From positions 1-47,498 of the forward strand of contig QHVE01000095.1 in the NCBI GenBank assembly GCA_003223455.1: DNA of 47,498 nt. Direction: 5' to 3'. Origin of the DNA: Gemmatimonadota bacterium. Its GTDB lineage: Bacteria; Gemmatimonadota; Gemmatimonadetes; Gemmatimonadales; Gemmatimonadaceae. Shown piece by piece: positions 17,130 to 26,090 of the stretch. A program made the position numbers and the translations under genes. The notes under the pieces were generated by a model, which saw only the letters and a list, made by a program, of their open reading frames with translations, was not told where the DNA came from and searched no databases. Position 1 is the stretch's first letter, and every line of letters starts with the position of its first letter.

Positions 17130-18779
17130 TCACAAAGATGCGGACTGAGCCTCTTCGGCCGACGTCTCGCTGATGCTCGCCGCCGGAAGACGCAGCTCGA
17201 AGACGCTCCCACCGCCCACCCTCGCGTCGTATCGGACGGTGCCTCCCTGCGCCTCGGCCATGCGCCGCGCGATCGACAGGCCGAGGCCGGCACCACCGGC
17301 ATCCGGCTGTCCCAACGGCCGGTAGAACGGCTCGAAGATCCGTTCCTCCTCGCCCGGCGGGACACCCGGGCCGCGGTCGGCGACGGCGATGCGGATCTCG
17401 TCACCCCTGCGTTCGGCGCTGAGCTCGATCGTCGCGCCGTCGGGGGAGAACTTCGCCGCGTTCTCGATCAGGTTGACGACGACCCTGAGCGCGTGCACGA
17501 AGTCGAAGCGGCCGACGAGCAGCGGCTCCCCGGCGTCGACGTCGACGCGCAATCGGTGCTCGCGCAGCATACCGGAGACGCGCTGCAGCGCCGCGCCGAA
17601 CAAGTCCTCCACCGCGTTGACCTCGGGCGACACCGTGAACGAGCCCGCGTTGAGCCGCGAGAGATCCAGCAGGTCGGCGACGAACCGGTTGAGCCGGTCC
17701 GCCTCGTCCTCGATCGTGGCCGCGCGCGCGTGTCCTTCCATCCTGAGATCATGCGCCAGGGCCTTGATCGTCGTCAGCGGCGTGCGCAGGTCGTGCGACA
17801 CCGAGGCGAGCAGCGCGTTCTTCAGCTCATCGGCCTCGCGGAGCGCCTGCGCGTGCTCCGCTTCGTGCTCGAGCCGGAGCCGTTCGACGCCGAGTGCCGC
17901 GTAGTACGAGAGCGCCACGAGGAAGCGCGCCTGCGCGCGATCGATCGAGATCGGCTCGTCGCCCGCGAGGCGCAGCACGCCGACGGTCTGGTCGCGTACG
18001 CGCAGCGGCAGCAGAAGCGCGCGCGCGCCACGCATCTCGAGGCCGGGCAGTCCGCTCGTGTCGGCGTCGTCGGTGCTCACGCGCACGCCGCCGTCCATGC
18101 GCTCCAGCGCGGAGCGGCCGCTCGCCGCAACCCACTCCACGAGCTGGGTGCCGCCCATGCGCAGCGCGTACGGCCCCGTCGACTCGGTGCCCTCGCTCGC
18201 CGGCTGCGCCGCGCCCGCCGACGCCACGAGCATCATCCCTTCGGTGTCGGCCGGCACGAAGATCTCTCCGCGGGCGACGTGCAGCGTCGAGCGCATCACC
18301 TCGGCGATGGCCGTCAGCGCATCTTCGGCTCGTCCGGCGTTCAGCGCTTCGGCGCCGACGGCGGACAGCCGGTCCACCTCGGCAGTGCGCTGGCGCGCCA
18401 GCGCGGCGTCGGCGCGCGCACGGGCGAGGAGCTGCGCGGCGACGATCCCCGTGACGAGGAACGCCACCAGCACGATCCAGTCGAGCGGCTGCGCGACGAC
18501 GAGCGAGTGGTAGGGCGGAAGGAAGAAGAAGTTGAAGCAGACGAAGGCGATGACCGACAGCGAGATGCCGATCCGCCGGCCGGCGCTCGCGCCCGCGCCG
18601 AGCACGACGAGCAGATACCCCAGCGCGATGTGCACCTTGTCGAGGCGCGCACGCACCGTGAGCATCGCGACGGTCACGAGGGCGAGCGCGCCGAGCCAGA
18701 GCAGGAACGACGGGAGGTTGAACCGACGATCCTCGTCGTCCTGCGCCTGGTGTGCGGCCGGCAGCACCGTCGCGCTCAC
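17130..18779 (-). CDS. Short KdpD-type sensor histidine kinase lacking the N-terminal KdpD/USP part
   Basis: A 549-residue kinase resembling the C-terminal half of KdpD. A DUF4118-type four-helix membrane domain (about 23-120, with NFFFLPPYHSLVVAQPLDW) is followed by a GAF-like region (about 150-300), HisKA with His329 in SVSHDLRTPL, and a HATPase domain (NLIENAAKFSPDG, DRGPGVPP, GAGLGLSIARR). Full-length KdpD has about 350 further residues at the front that sense K+ and nucleotides; these are absent, since kdpE ends right here. GTG 18779-18777 overlaps the kdpE stop as GTGA. It probably phosphorylates the adjacent KdpE-like regulator. Confidence 0.9.
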   Translation of the reverse strand: MSATVLPAAHQAQDDEDRRFNLPSFLLWLGALALVTVAMLTVRARLDKVHIALGYLLVVLGAGASAGRRIGISLSVIAFVCFNFFFLPPYHSLVVAQPLDWIVLVAFLVTGIVAAQLLARARADAALARQRTAEVDRLSAVGAEALNAGRAEDALTAIAEVMRSTLHVARGEIFVPADTEGMMLVASAGAAQPASEGTESTGPYALRMGGTQLVEWVAASGRSALERMDGGVRVSTDDADTSGLPGLEMRGARALLLPLRVRDQTVGVLRLAGDEPISIDRAQARFLVALSYYAALGVERLRLEHEAEHAQALREADELKNALLASVSHDLRTPLTTIKALAHDLRMEGHARAATIEDEADRLNRFVADLLDLSRLNAGSFTVSPEVNAVEDLFGAALQRVSGMLREHRLRVDVDAGEPLLVGRFDFVHALRVVVNLIENAAKFSPDGATIELSAERRGDEIRIAVADRGPGVPPGEEERIFEPFYRPLGQPDAGGAGLGLSIARRMAEAQGGTVRYDARVGGGSVFELRLPAASISETSAEEAQSASL

Positions 18780-19510
18780 GACTGCCGTCCGAGCTCGAAT
18801 CGGTACCCGACGCCCGGCTCGGTGATGATGAGCGTCGGCCGCACCGGATCGCGCTCCAGCTTCCGGCGCACGCTTGCGACGTGCACGCGCAGGTTCTGCT
18901 GCGCGTCGCCGTGCGGGCGGTCCCACACTCGTGTGTACAGCTGCGCGTGCGTCAACGTCCGCCCCGCGTTCGTGGCGAGCACGCGCAGCAGCTCCCACTC
19001 GATCGGTGTGAGGTGCACCGGCACTCCGTCGCGCGTGACGCTGCGCTTCGTCAGGTCGATCACGATGCCGTCCGCTTCGACGCGCGCGTCGCCAGAACCG
19101 GCGGCCGACAGCGCGGCGCGTCGCAGGTGCGACCGGATGCGCGCCTGGAGCTCGATCGTGCTGAACGGCTTCGTCACGTAGTCGTCCGCCCCGAGGTCGA
19201 GCAGCGCGGCCTTCTCCGTGTCGGAGTGGCGTGCCGACAGGACGACGATCGGCACCGCCGACCAGCCGCGGATGTCGCGGCAGACGTCGGCCCCCGGCAT
19301 GTCCGGGAGCCCGAGGTCGAGGACGATCAGCTCGGGGCGCTCGGCCGCTGCCAGGTCGAGCCCTTCGCGCCCCGACGCCGCCTCGATCACCCGGGCGTGG
19401 TCCGCCTCGAGTGCATGCCGGACGACACGCCGGATCTGCGGCTCGTCGTCGATGACGAGCATGGTCGGTGTGGGCGCGGCGGCGGGCATGCCGAAGGATA
19501 TATCGGGCAT
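18776..19510 (-). CDS. kdpE: KdpE-type OmpR-family response regulator
   Basis: A 244-residue regulator. The receiver domain has MLVIDDEPQIRR, phosphoacceptor Asp65 in LIVLDLGLPDMPG, VVLSARHSDTEK (KdpE-like spacing) and VTKPF. The winged-helix domain (about 150-240) has LTPIEWELLRVLATNAGR, QLYTRVW and LRVHVASVRRKLE, close to KdpE. It is first in an operon with the short KdpD-like kinase and then kup. No kdpFABC genes occur in the window, so the target is unknown; kup is the nearest candidate. It is divergent from the radical SAM cluster. Confidence 0.9.
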   Translation of the reverse strand: MPDISFGMPAAAPTPTMLVIDDEPQIRRVVRHALEADHARVIEAASGREGLDLAAAERPELIVLDLGLPDMPGADVCRDIRGWSAVPIVVLSARHSDTEKAALLDLGADDYVTKPFSTIELQARIRSHLRRAALSAAGSGDARVEADGIVIDLTKRSVTRDGVPVHLTPIEWELLRVLATNAGRTLTHAQLYTRVWDRPHGDAQQNLRVHVASVRRKLERDPVRPTLIITEPGVGYRFELGRQS

Positions 19511-19596
19511 CGCGCCCGCCGGTCACCCCTCTGGCGCTTCGAGGCCCTTCCGCCGGCAGGGGTCGGGGAATAATTCATCCGCTCCCACCGTCAGCG

Positions 19597-19631
19597 CTGT
19601 CGAGGTCCGTCCCCCACCCCGACCTCGACAG
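19597..19631. promoter_or_regulatory. Perfect 11-base inverted repeat ahead of the radical SAM cluster
   Basis: CTGTCGAGGTC (19597-19607) and its exact complement (19621-19631) flank a C-rich 13-base loop, 43 bases before the start of the first radical SAM gene and in the divergent gap with kdpE. It could be an operator for a dimeric repressor or a leader hairpin. No matching regulator is evident. Confidence 0.45.
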
Positions 19632-19673
19632 AGTCGCAAGCCGTCGCGTCCCCCCGCAACGCCAGTCGGTGCG

Positions 19674-21074
19674 ATGATCCTGCTCGCCCATCCGTACTTT
19701 CTTCGCGACGACGCGAAGCAGCACGAGCGGATGAAGCCATATCCGCCGCTCGCCACGCTCCTCTGCGCCGCGCTCCTGCGCGAGCAGGGGCACTCGGTGA
19801 CGCTGTTCGACGCGATGCTCGCCGACGGGATGGACGAGTTCCACGTCGTGCTGGCCGTCACGAGACCCTGCGTCGTCGCGATCGTCGAGGACAGCTTCAA
19901 TTACGTCACCAAGATGTGCACGGTGCGGCTCCGCGAGGCGACGCTGGAGATGATCGCTGCGGCCCGACGTCGGGGATGCCGTGTCGTCGTCCACGGCTCG
20001 GATGCGACCGACCATCCGGCGCGCTACCTGGAGGCGGGGGCGGACGCCGTCCTGCTCGGCGATCCGGAGGCCACGCTCGCCGAGATTGCCGCGGTGTGCG
20101 CCGCGGATCCGGGTGCGCCACTCGCCGCCATCGCCGGCCTCGCGCTGCGCGGCGGCGACGGTGCGCTCGAGGTCACGGCGCCCCGTGCCGGCAACCGCGA
20201 CCTCGACGCGCTCCCGCTGCCCGCGTGGGACCTCGTCGACGCCGACGCCTACCACCGCGCGTGGCGGGGTGCCCACGGCCGCACGTCCTGGAACATGGTC
20301 ACCTCGCGCGGGTGCCCCTACGGCTGCAACTGGTGCGCGAAGCCCGTCTTCGGGCGCCGCTACGCCCAGCGGTCGCCCGCGGCGGTGGCCGAGGAGCTCC
20401 GTCGACTCAAGCTGGACATCGCCCCCGACCACGTCTGGTTCGCCGACGATCTCTTCGGCCTCACGGCGCGCTGGATCGGCGAGCTCGCCGAGGAGATCCG
20501 GGCGCGCGACGCCCGCATCCCGTTCATGATCCAGTGCCGGGCCGACCTCATCACACCAGCGGTCGCGCGCGCGCTGGCCGATGCGGGCTGCGAGGAGGTC
20601 TGGCTGGGCGTCGAATCGGGCTCGCAGCGAATCCTCGACGCGATGGACAAGGGAACGACGGTCGACGAGGTGCGCGCCGCGACCCGCGCGCTCAAGGCGT
20701 ATGGCATTCGCGCGTGCTGGTTCCTGCAGCTCGGCTATCCGGGCGAGCAGTGGAGCGACGTCGTGGCGACGCGCGACCTCGTGCGGGGCGAGCGGCCGGA
20801 CGACGTCGGCGTCTCGGTCGCCTATCCGCTGCCGGGAACGAAGTTCCACGCCGCGGTGCGCGGCCAGCTCGGTGCGCGCACGAACTGGGAGGAGACGGGC
20901 GACCTCGCGATGCTCTTTCAGGGTACGTACACGACCCCCTTCTACCGGCGGCTGCGCGACGCGCTGCACGCCGAGGCGCGCGGCGCCGCCGACGGGCTGT
21001 GGTTCGCCCTCGGCGACGAGGAAGCGTCGCATCGCTCGCACGCACCCACCGAGATCGCCGATGCAGCCAGCTAG
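19674..21074 (+). CDS. B12-binding-domain radical SAM protein (first copy)
   Basis: A 466-residue protein of the BchE-like class B radical SAM type. An N-terminal cobalamin-binding-like fold (about 1-150: MILLAHPYF, PYPPLATLLCAALLREQGH, YLEAGADAVLLGDPE) precedes the radical SAM barrel with cluster motif CPYGCNWC (about 218-225) following NMVTSRG. Such enzymes methylate unreactive carbons or rearrange rings, often in natural-product and lipid pathways. The ATG at 19674 begins the conserved fold; a longer open frame upstream reads through the intergenic hairpin. It overlaps the next methyltransferase gene by 14 bases. It heads the cluster; substrate unknown. Confidence 0.9.
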   Translation: MILLAHPYFLRDDAKQHERMKPYPPLATLLCAALLREQGHSVTLFDAMLADGMDEFHVVLAVTRPCVVAIVEDSFNYVTKMCTVRLREATLEMIAAARRRGCRVVVHGSDATDHPARYLEAGADAVLLGDPEATLAEIAAVCAADPGAPLAAIAGLALRGGDGALEVTAPRAGNRDLDALPLPAWDLVDADAYHRAWRGAHGRTSWNMVTSRGCPYGCNWCAKPVFGRRYAQRSPAAVAEELRRLKLDIAPDHVWFADDLFGLTARWIGELAEEIRARDARIPFMIQCRADLITPAVARALADAGCEEVWLGVESGSQRILDAMDKGTTVDEVRAATRALKAYGIRACWFLQLGYPGEQWSDVVATRDLVRGERPDDVGVSVAYPLPGTKFHAAVRGQLGARTNWEETGDLAMLFQGTYTTPFYRRLRDALHAEARGAADGLWFALGDEEASHRSHAPTEIADAAS

Positions 21075-21912
21075 CGCACTGCGCGAGCCCGCGCCGCTGT
21101 CGCCGGCCATCCAGGCGTTCGACGCGGTGGCGGCGCGGTTCGACACGCGCTTCGGCGCGTGGCGGAGCGTCGCCGCGCAGCGCCGCGAGGTGCGCGCCCT
21201 GCTCGACCGTGCGTTCCCGCGCGGCGCGCGCGTGCTGGAGATCGGGGGCGGCACGGGCGAGGACGCCCGCTGGCTCGCCGCGCGCGGCCGCGAGGTGCTG
21301 CTCACCGACGGAGCGCCGTCGATGGTGCGCATCGCGCGGGAGAAGCTGCGCTCGCAGCACGGGCCGGAGCCGCGCGTCGTGTCGGCGGAGCGTCTCGACG
21401 AATTCGCCGCGGAGCGCGCGGCCGAGGGTGCGCCGCCGTTCGACGGCGCGTTCTCCAACTTCGCCGCGCTGAATTGCGTCGACGCGATGGACACCTTCGG
21501 CGCCGGGCTCGCTCGGCTGCTTCGGCCTGGCGCACCCGCGCTGCTGGTGGTCTTCGGTACGGTCTGTCCCGGCGAGATGGTGATGCAGCTCGTGCGCGGC
21601 GACGGCCGATCGGCAATGCGTCGCCTCGCACGCGGACCGGTGCGCGCGCGGCTCGGCGGGCGGGACTTCACCGTGCGCTATCACACGGCGGCCGAGCTGC
21701 GTCGCGCGCTGTCGCCCTGGTTTCGCCTGCGCCGTCGCGTCGGGATCGGCGTGTTCGTGCCGCCGAGCGCGGCGGAGCCGTGGATCTCGGAGCATCCCGC
21801 GCTCGTGCGCGTGCTCGAGACGATCGACCGCGTCGCCGCGCACGCGCTCGCGCCGCTCGGCGACCACGTGCTGTACTGGTTCGAGCGGACCACGGCCGAC
21901 GCGCCGCAATAG
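21061..21912 (+). CDS. Class I SAM-dependent methyltransferase
   Basis: A 283-residue methyltransferase with glycine-rich motif I ARVLEIGGGTGEDARWLA (about 55-72), LLTDGAPSMVRIAREK, and DGAFSNFAALNCV as motif IV. The C-terminal part (FTVRYHTAAELRRALSPWF) resembles small-molecule methyltransferases of the UbiE/type 11 group. The start lies inside the end of the preceding radical SAM gene (14-base overlap), so the two are probably translated together. The acceptor substrate is unknown. Confidence 0.87.
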   Translation: MQPASALREPAPLSPAIQAFDAVAARFDTRFGAWRSVAAQRREVRALLDRAFPRGARVLEIGGGTGEDARWLAARGREVLLTDGAPSMVRIAREKLRSQHGPEPRVVSAERLDEFAAERAAEGAPPFDGAFSNFAALNCVDAMDTFGAGLARLLRPGAPALLVVFGTVCPGEMVMQLVRGDGRSAMRRLARGPVRARLGGRDFTVRYHTAAELRRALSPWFRLRRRVGIGVFVPPSAAEPWISEHPALVRVLETIDRVAAHALAPLGDHVLYWFERTTADAPQ

Positions 21913-21914
21913 CC

Positions 21915-22807
21915 ATGCAGCTCGATAGAGCCGATGGAGCGCACACTGGGGAGTGGGGGGTGGGGAGTTCACGACCTCGGGATACTGCTGCCTCCCGATC
22001 GGGTTCGCCTTCACCCTCCACTCCCCACTCCCCGCCCGAGCGGGGTGCCGATTCGAGTTCGGATCGCCACCGGAGATTCCGTGAGGAGTATGCGGGTCAC
22101 CGCGCCGCCGAAGGACGCGCCACGCTCGACGCACGCACACTGCCGTACGTGACGAGCGGTCCACTCGCGCGGCAGTGGTCGGTGCGGGCGCGCAGCTGGG
22201 AGGCGTTCGAGCGTCGCATCCTGCGGCCGGAGCAACAGCGCGCCGACGTCCGCGCCGAGAGACCGTTGCACGTGCTCGACCTAGGCGCGGGCAATGGGTG
22301 GCTGGCCCATCGTGCCGCCCTCGGCGGTGCGGCCGCGCTGGCGCTCGACGTGCGCGGCGAGCGGGTCGACGGGCTCGGCGCCGCACCATCCGCCTCGCCG
22401 ATCGAGCGTTCGACGTCGTCGTGTTCAACGCCGCGCTGCACTACGCCGAGGACCTCGCCACGGCGCTTCACGAGGCACGCCGCGTGGCGCGGGTCGGTGC
22501 GCACATCGTCATCCTCGATTCGCCCTTCTACCGCAGCACCGCGGAGGGCGAGGCGATGGTGCGCGAGAAGCGTCGCGACGCCGAGCGCCGGTTCGGCCCT
22601 CGCGCCAAGGCGCTGCTCGCGCTGGCGTCCGTCGAGTATCTCACCCGGGAGCGCCTCGCTGATGCGTCGCGCCACGTACGCCTCGGGCCCTGGCGCCGCC
22701 ACCGCGTGCGCTATCCGCTCTGGTACGAGCTGCGCGGCGTCCGCGCGCGCGTGCGTCGAGAACGGATCCCCTCACGATTCGATCTCTGGGAGTCGGTCGC
22801 CGTATGA
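21915..22807 (+). pseudogene. Broken class I methyltransferase (frameshift with internal loss)
   Basis: Two frames must be joined to give one methyltransferase. The first, from ATG 21915, holds EEYAGHRAAEGRA, QWSVRARSWEAFERRILRPE and motif I HVLDLGAGNGWLAHRAAL, then ALDVRGERVDGLGAA. Near 22380 the family sequence jumps to the next frame, RLADRAFDVVVFNAALHYAEDL, continuing to the stop at 22805-22807. The stretch normally lying between these motifs (roughly 20-30 residues) is missing, so a deletion that also shifted frame is likely. The first frame's N-terminus also runs through a G/C-rich inverted repeat. The gene end overlaps the next radical SAM start as ATGA. A sequencing error could restore frame but not the missing residues. 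Confidence 0.65.
21948..22033. repeat. G-rich/C-rich imperfect inverted repeat in the 5' part of the broken methyltransferase
   Basis: The G-rich arm 21948-21968 (GGGGAGTGGGGGGTGGGG...) and the C-rich arm 22013-22033 are complementary at 18 of 21 positions, separated by 44 bases. Together with neighbouring bases, the C-rich side has four runs of three or more Cs, so the minus strand could form a quadruplex. It looks like intergenic repeat sequence that is now inside the open frame, encoding a low-complexity Ser/Pro/Gly stretch. Confidence 0.65.
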
Positions 22808-24321
22808 TCCTGTTCGTGAATCCGCGCGCCACCCGGCCGAAGAACCGCCGCTTTCCGCTCTCGGTGATGTCGGTCGGTGCGGCGCTACCCGACCACGTGT
22901 CGTGGGAGATCGTCGACGGCAACAAGCCTGGTGCCGACCCGCTCGCCGAGATCCTCGCGCACGTCGAGCGCCGGCGCGGCAGCGCGGATCCCGTCCGCAT
23001 CGTGGCGTTCAGCGTGATGCCCGGACCGCAGCTCGTGAATGCCGTGCCTCTCACGCGCGAGCTCAGATCGCGCTGTCCGGACGTGCAGATCGTCTGGGGC
23101 GGGAACTTCCCCAGCCTGTATCCGGCGCCGGTGCTCTCGGCGCCGTACGTCGACTGGGTGGTGCGCGGCCAGGGTGAGCACACCTTCCTCGAGCTGCTCG
23201 ACGTACTCGACGGCGCGCGCGATCCGCACGACGTCGCCGGTCTCTCGTTTCGCGAGCGCGACGGCTCGCACCACATCGGCGTCGAGCGGCGATGGGTCGG
23301 GCCCGACGAGCTTCCCGCACCGCCGTATCACAAGATCGACGTCGCCGAGTACCTGCACCCGACCTTCCTCGGCCGGCGCTCGGGGGTGTACCAGGCGTCC
23401 ATCGGCTGCCCGCACGGCTGCAAGTTCTGCGGCGTCATCTCGGTGTACGGCCGCAAGGAGCGCCTCGGCTCCCCCGCGCGAACCGCGGAGCATCTCGGCT
23501 GGCTCGCCCGCGAGCACGGGATGGACTCCGTGCACTTCTACGACAACAACATGTTCGTCAGCGAGGATCAGGCGCGCGACCTCGCGGATCATCTCATGCC
23601 GCTCGGTCTGCGCTGGTGGTGCGAGGCGCGCGTCGACGTGCAGTCGCGCTTCTCGGACGACACCTGGCGTCGGCTCGCGCGCGCCGGCCTCGCGATGGTG
23701 TTCTGCGGCGCGGAGTCCGGCTCCGACGACGTGCTGCGCAAGATGGGGAAGGGCACCACCACGGCGCAGATCCTCGACGTCGCGGCGCGCACGCGCGACT
23801 TCGGCATCATCCCCGAGTTCTCCTTCGTGTTCGGCGATCCGCAGGACCCCGAGCGCGAGATCGACACCACGCTCGCGTTCATTCGCCAGCTCAAGGCGGT
23901 GAACCCGGACATGGAGCTGATCAGCTACTTCTACACGCCCACACCGCAGCGGCGCGGCACGTACGGCGACGTCGACGCCGTCGGCAGCACGCCCACGACG
24001 CTGGAAGAGTGGACGCAGCCCGAGTGGCTGGCGTGGATGACGCACGAGGATCCGCAGGTGCCGTGGCTGGACCACCGGCTGCGGGCCCGCGTGCGCGACT
24101 TCGAGCTCGTGCTGAAGAGCCGCTTCCCGTCGGTGCACGACCATCGCACGCTGCCGTGGGGGAAGGCGGTCGGCCGGCTCATGGCACGTCGGCGATGGAC
24201 GCGCGGCGACTTCGCCGGACCCGAGGCGCTGCGCACGGTGCGACGCCTCGCGCAGCGCGAGCCGGACGACTCGCAGGCGTACGGACATCTCCGCGCACCA
24301 TCCCCCGCGCTGGCGCGATGA
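22804..24321 (+). CDS. B12-binding-domain radical SAM protein (second copy)
   Basis: A 505-residue class B radical SAM protein. The N-terminal cobalamin-binding-like region (MILFVNPRATRPKNRRFPLS, IVWGGNFPSLYP, VVRGQGEHTFLELLDVL; about 1-180) is followed by the cluster motif CPHGCKFC (about 201-208) after YQASIG and a full barrel with CGAESGSDDVLRKMGKGTT. A C-terminal segment of about 130 residues has no clear match. It overlaps the broken methyltransferase before it and the intact one after it by ATGA, indicating one transcript. It is not a close duplicate of the first copy, so it probably does a different step. Confidence 0.9.
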   Translation: MILFVNPRATRPKNRRFPLSVMSVGAALPDHVSWEIVDGNKPGADPLAEILAHVERRRGSADPVRIVAFSVMPGPQLVNAVPLTRELRSRCPDVQIVWGGNFPSLYPAPVLSAPYVDWVVRGQGEHTFLELLDVLDGARDPHDVAGLSFRERDGSHHIGVERRWVGPDELPAPPYHKIDVAEYLHPTFLGRRSGVYQASIGCPHGCKFCGVISVYGRKERLGSPARTAEHLGWLAREHGMDSVHFYDNNMFVSEDQARDLADHLMPLGLRWWCEARVDVQSRFSDDTWRRLARAGLAMVFCGAESGSDDVLRKMGKGTTTAQILDVAARTRDFGIIPEFSFVFGDPQDPEREIDTTLAFIRQLKAVNPDMELISYFYTPTPQRRGTYGDVDAVGSTPTTLEEWTQPEWLAWMTHEDPQVPWLDHRLRARVRDFELVLKSRFPSVHDHRTLPWGKAVGRLMARRRWTRGDFAGPEALRTVRRLAQREPDDSQAYGHLRAPSPALAR

Positions 24322-24986
24322 GCCTCCTGTCACCCGCGCGCGGCTACGCGCTCTGGGCACCGACCTACTCGGAGACCGCGGTGTCCGCGCTCGAGTCCTC
24401 GGTGGTCGGCGCGCTCGGCGTGCCGCTCCGCGGACGACGGGTGCTCGACGTCGGATGCGGCATCGCGCGACGACTGGCGGATGCGCGCGACGCCGGCGCA
24501 TCCGTCGCGCTCGGCGTCGATCTCGCTCCCGCGATGCTCGCGCGCGCGAGTGGAGACGCGCTCCTCGCCGCAGCGGACGTACGTGCCCTCCCCATCGCCG
24601 ACGGCGCCTTCGACGTCGTCTGGTGCCGGCTCGTCCTTGGGTACGTCGACGATCTGAGCGCCGCGTATGCCGAACTTGCGCGTGCCTGCGCGCCGGGCGG
24701 CGTCGTGCTCGTCACGGACTTCCACCCCACGGCCGCCGCGGCGGGCCATCGGCGCACTTTCCGCGACGATGCGGGCGAGCTGCACGAGCTCGAGAATCAC
24801 GTCCACCAGGCCGACGCGCATCCCGAGGCCGCGGCGCGCGTCGGCCTGTCGCTGCGCCAGCGGCGCGACGGCGTGGTGAGCGACACGGTACGCGACTTCT
24901 ACGCGCGCGCCGGCCGACTCGACGCGTACGGCGATCAGATCGGGCTGCCGCTGGTGCTCGCGATGCTGTTCGTGCGAGACGACTGA
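24318..24986 (+). CDS. Class I SAM-dependent methyltransferase
   Basis: A 222-residue type 11 methyltransferase. Motif I is RRVLDVGCGIARRLADA (about 36-52), followed by ALGVDLAPAMLARA, ALPIADGAFDVVWCRLVLGYV (motif IV region) and CAPGGVVLVTDFHP. The order matches UbiE-like enzymes. The ATG overlaps the stop of the second radical SAM gene (24318-24321). It is the most intact of the three cluster methyltransferases in length and motif order. Acceptor unknown. Confidence 0.88.
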   Translation: MSLLSPARGYALWAPTYSETAVSALESSVVGALGVPLRGRRVLDVGCGIARRLADARDAGASVALGVDLAPAMLARASGDALLAAADVRALPIADGAFDVVWCRLVLGYVDDLSAAYAELARACAPGGVVLVTDFHPTAAAAGHRRTFRDDAGELHELENHVHQADAHPEAAARVGLSLRQRRDGVVSDTVRDFYARAGRLDAYGDQIGLPLVLAMLFVRDD

Positions 24987-24995
24987 GAGAGCGAC

Positions 24996-26090
24996 GTGCG
25001 CCTGCTGATCGAGACGCGCGAGTCGGCGATCGGTGTCGACGAGGGAGTGATCGTTCCGCCGGTGGGTCGGTTCGACGTGACGCTTCGCGTGCGCGACGGG
25101 CTCCTCCATCCGGGGCTGATCAACGCGCACGACCATCTCCACCGCAATCACTACGGGCGTCTCGGGCACCCGCCCTACCAAGATGCGTACGAGTGGGGGC
25201 GCGACATCCACCACCGGTTCGCCGAGTCGATCGCGCGCGGTCGCGCCCTCCCTCGGCGCGAGGCGCTGATGCGCGGCGCGTGGAAGAATCTCCGTGCGGG
25301 CGTCACGACCGTGGTGCACCATGACGCGTGGGAGGACGTGTTCGACGACGGTTTTCCGATCCGCGTCGTCCGTATCGCCACGGCGCATTCGCTTCGTCTC
25401 GCGCCGACGCTGCCGACCGCGCCCGACGGCGCGCCGTTCGCCATCCACCTGGCGGAAGGCGTGAGCTCCGCGGCGACCGACGAGGTGCGCGAGCTCGACG
25501 CGCGCGGCCTCGTGACGCGCCACCTGCTCGCCGTGCACGTGGTCGGGGTCGACGCGCGGGGGATCCACCGGCTGCGTGCCGCCGGCGCCGCCGTGGTGTG
25601 GTGTCCGAGCTCGAATCGCTTCCTCTTCGGCCGCACCGTGCCGCCCGAGCTGCTCGCGCCCGGCATCGACGTTCTGCTCGGCAGCGATTCGCTGCTCACC
25701 GCGGACGGCTCGCTGCTGCGCGAGCTGCACGTGGCGCGCGATCTCGGGCTCGTCACGCATGCGCGCCTGTGCGACGCCGTCGGTGTCACGGCGGCGAGCC
25801 GCCTGGGCGTCGAGCCGCCGTCGCTCGCGGTCGGCGCGCGCGCGGACGTGATCGTGCTGCGGCGGCCGCTGCTCGAGGCGACGGAGGACGACGTCGCCCT
25901 CGTCGTGGCCGGCGGTGCGCTGCGCGTCGTCGACCCTCCGCTCGTGCCAGCGCTCGGCGCGCTCGCCGAGCGCGGGTGGATCGAGACCGTTGACGGCGTG
26001 CCCCGGTGGCTGTGCGATCAGCCGTCGCGCGCCGCGTCGGAATGGGAGCGGCGTGATCGCCCGAGCGTCAGCAGTCGCATCGCACGGTGA
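24996..26090 (+). CDS. Amidohydrolase-family protein
   Basis: A 364-residue metal-dependent hydrolase. LHPGLINAHDHLHRNHYG carries the HxH metal motif, FAIHLAEG the third His, LAVHVVGVD the fourth, and VLLGSDSLLTADGS the metal-binding Asp, an arrangement of the deaminase/chlorohydrolase branch. Its C-terminal composite domain (VGARADVIVLRRPL) is typical. The GTG at 24996 is chosen as the first start after the methyltransferase stop. It follows that gene by 9 bases and so probably belongs to the same transcript. The 3' end overlaps the convergent nucleotidyltransferase by 73 bases. Confidence 0.85.
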   Translation: MRLLIETRESAIGVDEGVIVPPVGRFDVTLRVRDGLLHPGLINAHDHLHRNHYGRLGHPPYQDAYEWGRDIHHRFAESIARGRALPRREALMRGAWKNLRAGVTTVVHHDAWEDVFDDGFPIRVVRIATAHSLRLAPTLPTAPDGAPFAIHLAEGVSSAATDEVRELDARGLVTRHLLAVHVVGVDARGIHRLRAAGAAVVWCPSSNRFLFGRTVPPELLAPGIDVLLGSDSLLTADGSLLRELHVARDLGLVTHARLCDAVGVTAASRLGVEPPSLAVGARADVIVLRRPLLEATEDDVALVVAGGALRVVDPPLVPALGALAERGWIETVDGVPRWLCDQPSRAASEWERRDRPSVSSRIAR

